This document shows positions 18,079 through 27,000 of a stretch of DNA of 64,000 nt, in pieces. Source of the stretch: Streptomyces griseiscabiei. Its GTDB lineage: Bacteria > Actinomycetota > Actinomycetes > Streptomycetales > Streptomycetaceae. The translations under genes and the position numbers were made by a program. Under the pieces are notes generated by a model. That model was not told the DNA's origin and ran no database searches. It was given only the letters and a program-made list of their open reading frames with translations. The stretch lies in the NCBI RefSeq assembly GCF_020010925.1, contig NZ_JAGJBZ010000001.1:2710001-2774000 (forward strand), in the 5' to 3' direction. Each line of letters opens with the position of its first letter. Position 1 is the stretch's first letter.

Positions 18079-18630
18079 ATGGGCACGGCGGAGCGGCGTG
18101 TGACGCCCGGCGACGGAGCGGTGACGCCCAAGAGGGCGGCGCGAAGCGCTCAGGAACCGGATCGCGGCCTCCTGACGGGGGAAAGCGTCGCGGTGGAAGA
18201 ACGAAGGATCCTGCCGCGGAACGACGAGGAACGGGTGCATTACCGGCCGTTGTGGATCGAGGAGCCGGCGCGCAGGCGGCGGCTGCCCGACCCGGTGCGG
18301 ACCGCGGCGGTGCGCGCGGTCCTCATCATCGCGGTGACACTGCTTCAGGCGATGGTGGCGTTCCTGTGCACCCTGGCGGGTTCGTGGCTGGCGTTCCCGA
18401 TGGTGCTGAGCAGTGTGGCGAGCACCGTCGCGGCGACCTGGGGCGTGCTGGACGTCTGGGTGACCCGCCAGGTGTGGAAGCAGCGCAACGGCGTGGTCTC
18501 GGCCCCCAGCAGCACGGCGCGCTCGCTGCGTCGTGAGCGGCGGCGGGCCCGCCGCGAGGCACGGGCGGCGGAGCGCACGCAGGCGCGGATACGCAGGCGC
18601 GGTGGCGCCGGACAGCTGTCGCATCCGTAG
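18079..18630 (+). CDS. Small membrane protein of unknown function
   Basis: 183-aa protein that I cannot assign to a named family. Residues about 1-75 are hydrophilic and charged, two hydrophobic helices follow (VRAVLIIAVTLLQAMVAFLC and the next about 35 residues), and the C-terminus is a strongly basic Arg/Ala-rich helix (RRERRRARREARAAERTQAR) probably in the cytoplasm. The ATG at 18079 has GGGAG upstream at rather long distance; a downstream GTG (VEERRIL) is an alternative. It is divergent from the conservon. The basic tail suggests contact with nucleic acid or acidic lipid, but this is only inference. Confidence 0.7.
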   Translation: MGTAERRVTPGDGAVTPKRAARSAQEPDRGLLTGESVAVEERRILPRNDEERVHYRPLWIEEPARRRRLPDPVRTAAVRAVLIIAVTLLQAMVAFLCTLAGSWLAFPMVLSSVASTVAATWGVLDVWVTRQVWKQRNGVVSAPSSTARSLRRERRRARREARAAERTQARIRRRGGAGQLSHP

Positions 18631-19057
18631 AACACCCGGACGAACACCAGGGGTGGGTCCTCGTGACACAGGGCCCGCCCCCTCGGGGCGGCGTCGGCCG
18701 CCTCGCCTCCGGGTCGTCTCCGCTTTGGGCGTCCGGGCGTCTCAGTCCTGCCATCCGGACATGTCGCCCCGGTCGGGCGGACGTCTCTCTCCGGTCGGCC
18801 CTCGGACGAAGGGCCGCCGTGCTCTCGCGGGCGCGCGCGAAGGGTGGTGTGCTGGTCTCCACCGGCCACCACATCGGAGCCTTCGCGAGTGGCTGCCGCA
18901 GCAGGTGAGGTGCGGTTCCCTCGGATGTCCAGGCCTCTGACCAGGCGTGTCGACCGTCACATTTGACCCCCTCTTGGGCATAGAACGCGGTCGTCCGGTT
19001 AGGCGCTCAGCCGCGAGGGCGCCTGCCGTACGGCGCTGACCAGGAGGAACGAGAGAC
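18631..19057 (+). promoter_or_regulatory. Gene-less region upstream of betB
   Basis: 427 bases holding the terminator of the preceding gene and presumably the promoter of the betB operon. A TTGACC at about 18965-18970 and CATAGAAC shortly after it are promoter-like but their spacing (12-13 bases) is too short for a standard SigA-type promoter. No credible ORF was seen. Confidence 0.35.
18675..18691 (+). terminator. Short hairpin terminator after the membrane-protein gene
   Basis: A 7-bp stem CCGCCCC / GGGGCGG with a 3-base loop, 45 bases after the stop codon. Confidence 0.5.
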
Positions 19058-20524
19058 ATGCCCGAACTTTTCATCGGCGGAGCATGGCGATCCGCGCTCG
19101 ACGGCCGGACACGTGAGATCCGCTGCCCCGCCGACGGCAGCCTGGTCGCGGTCGTCGACGAGGCCGGCGGCAAGGACACCGTGGAGGCGATCACGGCCGC
19201 CCGCCGCGCCTTCGACGAGGGCCCCTGGCCCACCACCTCGCCCGCCGACCGCGGTGACCTGCTGCTCCGGGTGGCCGATCTCCTCGTACGCGACAAGGAC
19301 GCGCTCGCCCGCGCCGAGTCCCTCGACACCGGCAAGCGGCTGGTGGAGAGCGAGTACGACATCGACGACATCGCGAACTGCTTCCGCTACTTCGGGCGGG
19401 CGGCCACGGCCGAGACGGGCCGGGTCGTCGACACCGGTCAGCCGGGCGTGGACAGCCGGGTCGTGTACGAGCCGGTCGGGGTGTGCGCGCTGATCACCCC
19501 GTGGAACTACCCCCTCCTCCAGACGGCCTGGAAGGTCGCCCCGGCGCTCGCGGCCGGCAACACCTTCGTGCTGAAGCCGAGCGAGCTGACCCCGCACACC
19601 GCGATCCACCTGATGCGTCTGCTGGAGGAGGCCGGGCTGCCGGAGGGCGTGGCCAATCTGGTGCTCGGCGCCGGGCCCGAGGCGGGCGCTCCGCTCTCCG
19701 ACCACCCGGACGTGGACCTGGTCTCCTTCACCGGTGGCCTGCAGACCGGGCGACGGCTCATGGCCAACGCCGCCGCGAGCGTCAAGAAGGTCGCCCTGGA
19801 GCTCGGCGGCAAGAACCCGAACATCGTCTTCGCCGACGCCGACTTCGACACGGCCGTCGACATGGCGCTGACCGCGGTCTTCCTGCACTCGGGCCAGGTC
19901 TGCTCGGCGGGCGCCCGGCTGCTGGTGGAGGACTCCGTGCACGACCGCTTCGTCGACGAGGTCGTCCGCCGGGCCCGGGAGATCCGGCTCGGCGGCCCGT
20001 TCGACGAGAACGCCCGGACCGGCCCGCTGATCTCGGCCGCCCATCGCGCGAAGGTCGAGGAGTACGTGGCCCGGGGCATCGCCGAGGGCGCGGTACTGCG
20101 CTGCGGTGGCGAGCGGCCGGGCGGCGAGGCGTACGACCGGGGCTTCTACTACCTGCCGACGGTCCTGGACGAGTGCACGAGCGCGATGTCCGTGGTCCAG
20201 GACGAGTCCTTCGGGCCGGTGCTGACGGTGGAGCGGTTCAGCACCGAGGACGAGGCGGTACGGCTGGCCAACGACACGATCTACGGTCTGGCCGGTGCCG
20301 TGTGGACGACGGACGGGGCCAGGGCCCAGCGGGTCGCGGCCCGGCTACGGATCGGCACGGTGTGGATCAACGACTACCACCCCTATGTGCCACAGGCCGA
20401 GTGGGGCGGGGTCAAGCAGTCCGGCTTCGGCCGCGAACTGGGGCCCGCGGGGCTCGCCGAGTACCGCGAGGCGAAGCACATCTGGCGCAACACGGACCCC
20501 TCGCCGCAGGGTTGGTTCGCCTAG
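19058..20524 (+). CDS. betB: Betaine-aldehyde dehydrogenase-like enzyme
   Basis: NAD(P)-dependent aldehyde dehydrogenase of 488 aa. Catalytic residues are C282 in SGQVCSAGARL and E248 in LELGGKNPN; the cofactor-binding lysine is in FVLKPSELTP and TGGLQTG lies at the coenzyme site. The family includes betaine-, aminobutyraldehyde- and related dehydrogenases. The linked codA makes betaine aldehyde the likely substrate, giving glycine betaine, a compatible solute. A near-perfect GGAGGAACGAG precedes the ATG. It is the first gene of a three-gene set with the permease (204 bases on) and codA. Confidence 0.88.
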   Translation: MPELFIGGAWRSALDGRTREIRCPADGSLVAVVDEAGGKDTVEAITAARRAFDEGPWPTTSPADRGDLLLRVADLLVRDKDALARAESLDTGKRLVESEYDIDDIANCFRYFGRAATAETGRVVDTGQPGVDSRVVYEPVGVCALITPWNYPLLQTAWKVAPALAAGNTFVLKPSELTPHTAIHLMRLLEEAGLPEGVANLVLGAGPEAGAPLSDHPDVDLVSFTGGLQTGRRLMANAAASVKKVALELGGKNPNIVFADADFDTAVDMALTAVFLHSGQVCSAGARLLVEDSVHDRFVDEVVRRAREIRLGGPFDENARTGPLISAAHRAKVEEYVARGIAEGAVLRCGGERPGGEAYDRGFYYLPTVLDECTSAMSVVQDESFGPVLTVERFSTEDEAVRLANDTIYGLAGAVWTTDGARAQRVAARLRIGTVWINDYHPYVPQAEWGGVKQSGFGRELGPAGLAEYREAKHIWRNTDPSPQGWFA

Positions 20525-20624
20525 CTCCCGCCGACTCCCCGCAGCGCTCTTGTGACGCGGGCGTCCGAGGCGTAGTCCTGTCTCCCTCACCGTTCTCGGC
20601 ACCTCGTCACGTACTTCGTCACGA

Positions 20625-20684
20625 CAGCACGTCACGGCAGCACGTCACGGCGCCCGCATCCGGCACCCGCATCCGGCACCCGCA
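20625..20684 (+). repeat. Two short tandem repeats in the betB-permease spacer
   Basis: Two identical 13-base units CAGCACGTCACGG (20625-20637 and 20638-20650) are followed at once by two and a half identical 13-base units CCCGCATCCGGCA (20653-20665, 20666-20678, partial to 20684). They lie between the stop of betB and the ribosome binding site of the permease. Confidence 0.8.
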
Positions 20685-20728
20685 AGAGCCGCTCCCCCTC
20701 CTCCCCCAGGCCCACCAGGAGTCCGCTC

Positions 20729-22321
20729 ATGACGACCATCGAGCAACCACCCACCGGCCCGAAGAACACCTCCGACGACACCGAACTCACCGAGTTCGGG
20801 TACAAGCCCGAGCTCAAGCGCACCCTGGGCAACTTCCACACCTTCGCCGCCGGGATCAGCTACATCTCGATCCTGACCGGTACCTTCCAGCTGTTCTACT
20901 TCGGTTTCGCCAGCGGCGGCCCCGCCTACTGGTGGTCCTGGCCGATGGTGTTCGTCGGCCAGTTCATGGTCGCGCTCTGTTTCGCCGAGCTGGCGGCCCG
21001 CTACCCGGTCGCGGGCTCGGTCTACAACTGGTCGAAGAAGATAGGCAATCCGCATCTGGGCTGGCTCGCCGGCTGGATGATGCTGATCGCCTCCATCGTG
21101 TCGATCGCGGCGGTCGCGCTGGCGTACCAGCTGACGCTGCCCCAGATCTCCGACGTGTTCCAGATCGTCGGGGACGGCACCGGCAAGTACGACGTGGCGA
21201 CCAACGCGGTCGTCCTGGCCGCGGTGTTGATCCTGTTCACGACGGTGGTGAACGCCTTCGGCGTCAAGCTGATGGCCCGGATCAACACGGCGGGCGTGTT
21301 CATCGAGCTGATCGCCACCGTCGTCCTGATCGTGCTGTTCGCCGTCCACATCACCCGCGGTCCCCAGGTGGTCATGGACACGAACGGCACCGGCGACGCC
21401 TACGGCAACGGATACCTGGGCGCGTTCCTGGTGGCCTCGCTGGCGTCCGCGTACGTCATGTACGGCTTCGACACGGCCGCCTCGCTCGGTGAGGAGTCGC
21501 TGGACCCGACCCGGAACGCGCCGCGCGCGATCATCCGGGCGATCGTCGCCTCGTTCGTCCTCGGCGGGCTGATCCTGCTGCTGGCGCTGATGAGCGTCTC
21601 CAGCCTGAAGGGCGAGCAGTTGTCCACGGACGGACTGCAGTACGTCGTGCTCAATGTGCTCGGCCCGACGGCCGGCAAGGCGATGCTGTGGTGCGTGCTG
21701 ATCGCGGTCACCGTCTGCGCCCTCGCCGTGCACACCGCCGCGGTCCGGCTGGCGTTCGCGATGGCCCGTGACAACAACCTGCCCGCCTCCTCGAAGCTGG
21801 CCAAGTGCCACCCGAAGTTCCAGACGCCGGTGCTGCCGACCGTGATCATCGGGGTGCTGGCCCTGTCGATCCTCGTGGTCAACATCCGCCAGCCGCAGAT
21901 CTTCACCGTGGTGACCAGTATCGGCATCATCATGATCTACCTGGCCTATCTGGGCGTCACCGTGCCGATGCTGGTGGCACGGCTGCGCGGCAAGTGGCAG
22001 CCCGCGGGGGACGGCCGGTTCTCACTGGGCCGCTGGGGTCTGCCCGTGAACATCCTCGCCGTGCTCTGGGGCGGGGGCATGACCCTGAACCTGATCTGGC
22101 CGCGGGCCGCGGTCTACAACGCCGCCGCCCCCTTCCACTGGTATCTGCAGTGGGGCGCGGTCCTCTTCGTCGGGATCATCGCCGGCGGTGGCTTCGCCTA
22201 CTACTGGTTCATCCAGCGGCACAAGACCGGGGTGCTCGCCGAGCACCGCGTGGCCGTCGAGGACGGGACCGTACCGCCCGCGCCGCCCGCCGCTCCCCTC
22301 ACCTCCCCGGCGGCCGACTGA
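20729..22321 (+). CDS. APC-superfamily amino acid/choline permease
   Basis: 530-aa transporter of the amino acid-polyamine-organocation superfamily, ACT (GabP/Bat1-like) branch. Twelve hydrophobic helices can be followed from FHTFAAGISYISILTGTFQLF; the first half contains AELAARYPVAGSVYNW and the family motif around GWLAGWMMLIASIVS. The N-terminal 40 residues are hydrophilic and cytoplasmic. Placed between betB and codA it is the likely importer of choline or of a related quaternary amine, although ACT-family members more often carry amino acids or GABA. GC3 is like that of its neighbours. The upstream and downstream spacers both carry 13-14-base tandem repeats. Confidence 0.85.
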   Translation: MTTIEQPPTGPKNTSDDTELTEFGYKPELKRTLGNFHTFAAGISYISILTGTFQLFYFGFASGGPAYWWSWPMVFVGQFMVALCFAELAARYPVAGSVYNWSKKIGNPHLGWLAGWMMLIASIVSIAAVALAYQLTLPQISDVFQIVGDGTGKYDVATNAVVLAAVLILFTTVVNAFGVKLMARINTAGVFIELIATVVLIVLFAVHITRGPQVVMDTNGTGDAYGNGYLGAFLVASLASAYVMYGFDTAASLGEESLDPTRNAPRAIIRAIVASFVLGGLILLLALMSVSSLKGEQLSTDGLQYVVLNVLGPTAGKAMLWCVLIAVTVCALAVHTAAVRLAFAMARDNNLPASSKLAKCHPKFQTPVLPTVIIGVLALSILVVNIRQPQIFTVVTSIGIIMIYLAYLGVTVPMLVARLRGKWQPAGDGRFSLGRWGLPVNILAVLWGGGMTLNLIWPRAAVYNAAAPFHWYLQWGAVLFVGIIAGGGFAYYWFIQRHKTGVLAEHRVAVEDGTVPPAPPAAPLTSPAAD

Positions 22322-22362
22322 GAGCCGGCCCCCGGGCACCGACCCGGCACAGCAGCAGCTCG

Positions 22363-22397
22363 ACAGCACCGCGGGTACAGCACCGCGGGTACAGCAC
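22363..22397 (+). repeat. 14-bp tandem repeat in the permease-codA spacer
   Basis: Two identical 14-base units ACAGCACCGCGGGT (22363-22376, 22377-22390) and a half unit to 22397, just ahead of the codA ribosome binding site. Confidence 0.8.
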
Positions 22398-22429
22398 AGC
22401 CAGTACAGCGCACAGGAGGTCAACTCCCC

Positions 22430-23980
22430 ATGAATGCAGATGAGTTCGACTATGTCGTGGTCGGCGGCGGAACCGCGGGGAACGTGGTCGCGGCCAGACT
22501 CTCCGAGGACCCGTCGGTCACGGTCTGCGTCCTGGAGGCGGGCCCCAGCGACGTCGGCGACGACGACGTGCTGAAGCTGGAACGCTGGATGGGGCTGCTG
22601 GAGTCCGGCTACGACTGGGACTACCCGGTCGAACCGCAGGAGAGCGGCAACAGCTTCATGCGGCACGCACGGGCGAAGGTCCTCGGCGGCTGTTCGTCCC
22701 ACAACTCCTGTATCGCCTTCTGGGCACCGGCGGAGGATCTCGACGACTGGGCGGCGGCGGGCTGCAAGGGCTGGTCCGCGGCCGACCTCTTCCCGCTCTA
22801 CCGGCGCCTGGAGACCAACGACGCGCCCGGCGACCACCACGGCCGCACGGGTCCGGTGAAGCTGCGCACCATCAAGAGCGCGGACCCGTGCGGCGACGCC
22901 CTGCTGGAGGCCTGTGTCCAGGCGGGCATCCCGACGACGCCCTTCAACACGGGCACGACGGTGGTCCGGGGCGCCAACTGGTTCCAGATCAACTCCGACG
23001 AGAACAACATCCGGCAGTCCTCCTCGGTGGCGTACCTCCACCCGATCATGGGCCGGCGGCCCAACCTGGAGGTACGCACCGGGGTCCGCGCCAAGAAGCT
23101 GGTGCTGGAGGGGCGGCGCTGCGTCGGCGCCGAGTATCTGGACCCCGACCTCATCCACACCCGGACGGTGCGTGCCCGGCGCGAGGTGGTCGTCTCCTGC
23201 GGTGCCATCGACACCCCGAAGATCCTGATGCTCTCGGGCATCGGCCCCGCCGAACAGCTGCGCGAGGTGGGCGTGGACGTGGTCGTGGACTCGGCGGGCG
23301 TCGGGGAGAACCTCCAGGACCACCCCGAGGGCGTCGTCATGTGGGAGGCCGCCCAGCCGATGCCCACCGAGTCCAACCAGTGGTGGGAGGCGGGCATCTT
23401 CTACGACACCGAACCGGGCCTCGACCGGCCGGACCTGATGTTCCACTACGGGTCCGTCCCGTTCGACATGAACACCGCCCGGCACGGCTACCCGACCTCC
23501 GAGAACGCGTTCTGTCTGACGCCGAACGTCACCCGCGCGAAGTCCCGGGGCACCGTGCGGCTGCGCACCCGCGACTACCGGGACAAGCCGAAGGTCGACC
23601 CGCGCTACTTCACGCACGAGCACGATGTGCGCGTGATGACGTACGGTCTGCGGCTCGCCCGGCAGATCGCGGCGCAGCCCGCGCTGAGCGGCTGGGCCGG
23701 GGCCGAGCTGGCGCCCGGGCCGGACGTGCAGACCAACGAGGAGTTGCTCGACTACATCCGGAAGACCCACAACACCGTCTACCACCCCGCCTGCACGGTG
23801 AAGATGGGCGCCGACGACGATGCCTCGGCGCCGCTGGACGCGCGGCTGCGGGTGAAGGGGATCGAGGGGTTGCGGGTGGCGGACGGGTCCGTGATGCCGG
23901 ATCTGGTGACCGTGAATCCGTGCATCACGACGATGATGATCGGCGAGAAGTGTGCGGATCTATTGAAGGCCGACGCCTAA
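22430..23980 (+). CDS. codA: Choline oxidase-type GMC oxidoreductase
   Basis: FAD-dependent GMC-family enzyme of 516 aa that oxidises choline through betaine aldehyde to glycine betaine. The dinucleotide-binding motif is VVVGGGTAGNVVAARL. The segment CSSHNSCIAFWAP carries H91, in the place of the histidine that links FAD in Arthrobacter choline oxidase. The catalytic pair is H452 in VYHP and N496 in VTVNP, with the same spacing as H466/N510 of that enzyme. Long stretches such as WMGLLESGYDWDYPVEPQE and HYGSVPFDMNT look closely like choline oxidase from memory, so oxidase fits better than BetA dehydrogenase. AGGAGG precedes the start. It ends the betB operon. Confidence 0.88.
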   Translation: MNADEFDYVVVGGGTAGNVVAARLSEDPSVTVCVLEAGPSDVGDDDVLKLERWMGLLESGYDWDYPVEPQESGNSFMRHARAKVLGGCSSHNSCIAFWAPAEDLDDWAAAGCKGWSAADLFPLYRRLETNDAPGDHHGRTGPVKLRTIKSADPCGDALLEACVQAGIPTTPFNTGTTVVRGANWFQINSDENNIRQSSSVAYLHPIMGRRPNLEVRTGVRAKKLVLEGRRCVGAEYLDPDLIHTRTVRARREVVVSCGAIDTPKILMLSGIGPAEQLREVGVDVVVDSAGVGENLQDHPEGVVMWEAAQPMPTESNQWWEAGIFYDTEPGLDRPDLMFHYGSVPFDMNTARHGYPTSENAFCLTPNVTRAKSRGTVRLRTRDYRDKPKVDPRYFTHEHDVRVMTYGLRLARQIAAQPALSGWAGAELAPGPDVQTNEELLDYIRKTHNTVYHPACTVKMGADDDASAPLDARLRVKGIEGLRVADGSVMPDLVTVNPCITTMMIGEKCADLLKADA

Positions 23981-24026
23981 GGGGTCGGGCGGCTTGTGGC
24001 GTGGGGCGACTGCGGGTCCGTTGTGG

Positions 24027-24064
24027 CTGGTCGCGCAGTTCCCCGCGCCCCTTCAGGGCGCGGG
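24027..24064. repeat. Copy of a dispersed Streptomyces repeat (short form)
   Basis: A 38-base copy of an element found four times in this window: CTGGTCGCGCAGTTCCCC followed by a hairpin GCGCCC-CTTCA-GGGCGC. The stop codon of the SMC-like gene on the minus strand lies inside the hairpin loop region (24053-24055). Confidence 0.7.
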
Positions 24065-27000
24065 TGTGGTGGGCCTCTTGTACATCCTCGTCGCCGTGAT
24101 CTCCGTGTGTACCGCCTCTCCCGCCCGGGGCTGCTGCGGCAGTCCCGGGCGGAGGTGTTCCTCCACGCTGATGTACTTGAGGCCCGCCCTCAGGTCGGCG
24201 TCGTTGCGCAGGCGGATGACGAGCGGGAACTCCGCCAGGGCCGTCGTGTCGAACAGGCCCGTGGTGTAGAGGAGTTGGACGCCCAGGGCGTGGGAGACCG
24301 CGCGCTGCAGCTCCAGCAGATAGGTCGCGTTGGCGCGGCCGATGGGGTTGTCGAGGAACAGGGTGCCGGCGTGGCGGTGCTTGTCCCTTCCCCGGTCGTT
24401 GCTGCGGAGCGCGGCCATCGTGCAGTACAGGGCGATGGCCGCGGTGAGCAGCTGGCCGCCGGAGAAGACGTCGCCCATCTGTCCGACCGGAACCCGCTCG
24501 GCCCTGAGCACCGCGTCCGGCTTGAGGATCTCCACGGCGACACCCTTGGGCTGGAGCGCGGCGCCGACGCCCCTGAGCAGCAGGGACATGCCGTCGCGGC
24601 GCATGTCGGAGTTCTTCTTCACCGCCGCGCGGGTCGCCTCGTCCACGACCTCGCCGAGCCGCTCGGTGAGGGTGGCCTGGTCGGGCTCCTCGAAGCGGAT
24701 GCGCAGGAACTCCTGGCCGGACCACTCCCCGAGGCCCTCGGGGAGCCGGGAGAGCCGCTGGGCGGAGCGGAGGGTGGCCAGGGCGGATTCCACCAGGCCC
24801 CGCAGCCGGTCGACGATCGAGTCCCGGTTGCGCTCCAGCTGTGCCAGCTCGTCGGTGAGGACCCGGAGCCGGGGCGCGAAGGCGTCGGCCCACTTCTGGG
24901 CGTGCTCGGGCAGCGAGACCGCGGGCAGCTCGCGGATCTGCTGACGGGCGGGCGTGCGGACCTGCTCGTAGCGGGTGGAGTTGGCGTGCCGCACGAGGAC
25001 GTCGCCGGCCTCGCGTACGGCGGCCTCGGCGGCGGAGAGGTCGGCGGCGCAGCCGCGCAGCGAGCGGCGGGTCTCGGCGGCGGCTCTGCGGGCCTCTTCG
25101 AGGTCACCGGGGTAGGGCTCGGGCGCTTCCGGCTCGTCGTCGGTGGAGTGGTCGCGCAGGAGGTCGCGGAGCAGGGCGGCGGTCTCGTCGAAGCCGCCGA
25201 CCGCGTCCTCGGCGGCGCGGTGGGACGCCAGCAGCTCGGCGTGGGCCTCGCGGGACCGGGTCAACGCCTCTGCGCGGGAGGCGAGTTCGGTGGTGGCCGT
25301 GCGCAGCAGGGCCTGGGCGTGCTCGGCGTCGCGCGGCAGCAGCTCCTCGGGCAGCTCGGTGTGCGCCTCGCCGTCCTCGGGCGCGTGCCGCTCGGCCTCG
25401 CCGCGCAGCCGGCCCAGCTGCTCGCTCGCGGTGGACATCCGGGTTTCGAGGAGCTGGACGAGTTCCTCGGCGCGGGCCGCGGCGGCCTGCCGGGAGGGTC
25501 CGTCGGAGCCGTCGGGCGACTGCAGGAGCTGCTCGGCGCGGTTGCGGACCTTGTTGGTCAGCCGGTCCAGCTCGGCGATCGCGGCGCTCTCGTCGCTCTC
25601 GGCCCGCGCCTGCTCGGCCCGTAGATCGGCGCCGACGCCGACCTTCTCGTACACCTGGGAGGCGGCGCGGTAGGCCTCGCGGAGGGCCGCGAGAGGCTGC
25701 TTGGGCGCGTCGGAGTCCGTCTCGGGTACGTCGTCGGGGGCGCCCGCGATCTCCGCGCGCTCGGCGCGCAGCGCACGCGCCGTGCGGCGGGCGTCGTCCG
25801 CGCCGCGCTGGGTGGCCCGGCGGTCCTCGTCGGCGGCGCGGGCGCGCTCCAGACAGGACTGGGCACGGGCCTCCGACTCGGTGGCGTCGTCGGCGAGTTC
25901 ACGGAGCTTGACCTGCCAGCCGGCGCGCTCGCGCAGCCGGAAGGCGAGTCCGGCGAGGGCGTCGGCCGCCCGGCGGGCCTTCTGCGCGGCCTCCTGCCGC
26001 TCGTCCCGCACCTGCGCCGCCTCGGCCGCCGCTTCCTCGGCCTCGGCCCGTACGGTCCGCGCCTCCGCGAGATCCGCCTCGGCCTCCTCCGCGAACGCGC
26101 GCGTCTGCCGCGCGTCGGCCGCCAGTTCGGTGAGCCTGCCCGCCGGGCATCCCGTGCGCCACGAGGAGAGCCGGGCCGCCAGCTCGCGGTCCTTGCCGAG
26201 CCGGGCCGCCAGCTCCCGGATCTCCTCGTCCCGCTCGCCTGCCCGGGCGCGCAGGGCCTGCCGTTCCTCGTCGGCGGCGTGCTCGTCGTGCATGGCCGGG
26301 TTCGGCGGTACGAGGAACACGTCGCCGTCGCCGGAGTCCACGGGCGGTGTCGGTGCCAGCAGTGCGGCGGCCGTGCCGACGGCCACGGCGGACCGGGGCA
26401 GCAGTGCCGCGTCGCTCAGCGCCTCTCGGGCCCGGGTGTGCGAGGCGGGGTCGGTGATGATCACACCGTCGACCAGCTCGGGGCGGGCGGCCAGGACGCG
26501 CGCGTGGTCGGCGGGGTCGACGGCCTGGGCGAGGTAGCGCCAGCCGGGGAGGGCCGGGATGCCGTGCTCGCCGAGGAACTCGACGGTCGCCAGGACATCC
26601 GGGCCCGGCGGCAGCAGGCCGCCGTCACCGAGGGCGCCCAGGATGCGGGAGTCGTCGGCCGCGGCGGTGCGCAGCTCGAAGAGGTGCCGCTCGGCGGACG
26701 ACACGTTCTCGTCCAGCAGTTCGCGCAGTTCGTCGGCGAAGCGGTCCAGTTCCTCGGGGGTGAGAGGGCCGTCGGCGAGATCGAGCGCGGCGTCGTCGGC
26801 TCCGGCGGCGCGCCGGGCAGCGGCGCCGCCCGATCCACCCGGGACGGCCGGGACGCCTGGTCCGGCACCGAGGTCGGAGGCCCCTCGCGTGCCCTCGCCT
26901 GCACCGCTTCCCCCGTCGGCGGCTGTCCCACCTCGGCGGGGTCCCGGCACTCCGCCCGGCGCCGCCCTGCCGGAGGCGCCCGGCAGGCTCAGCAGCTCCG

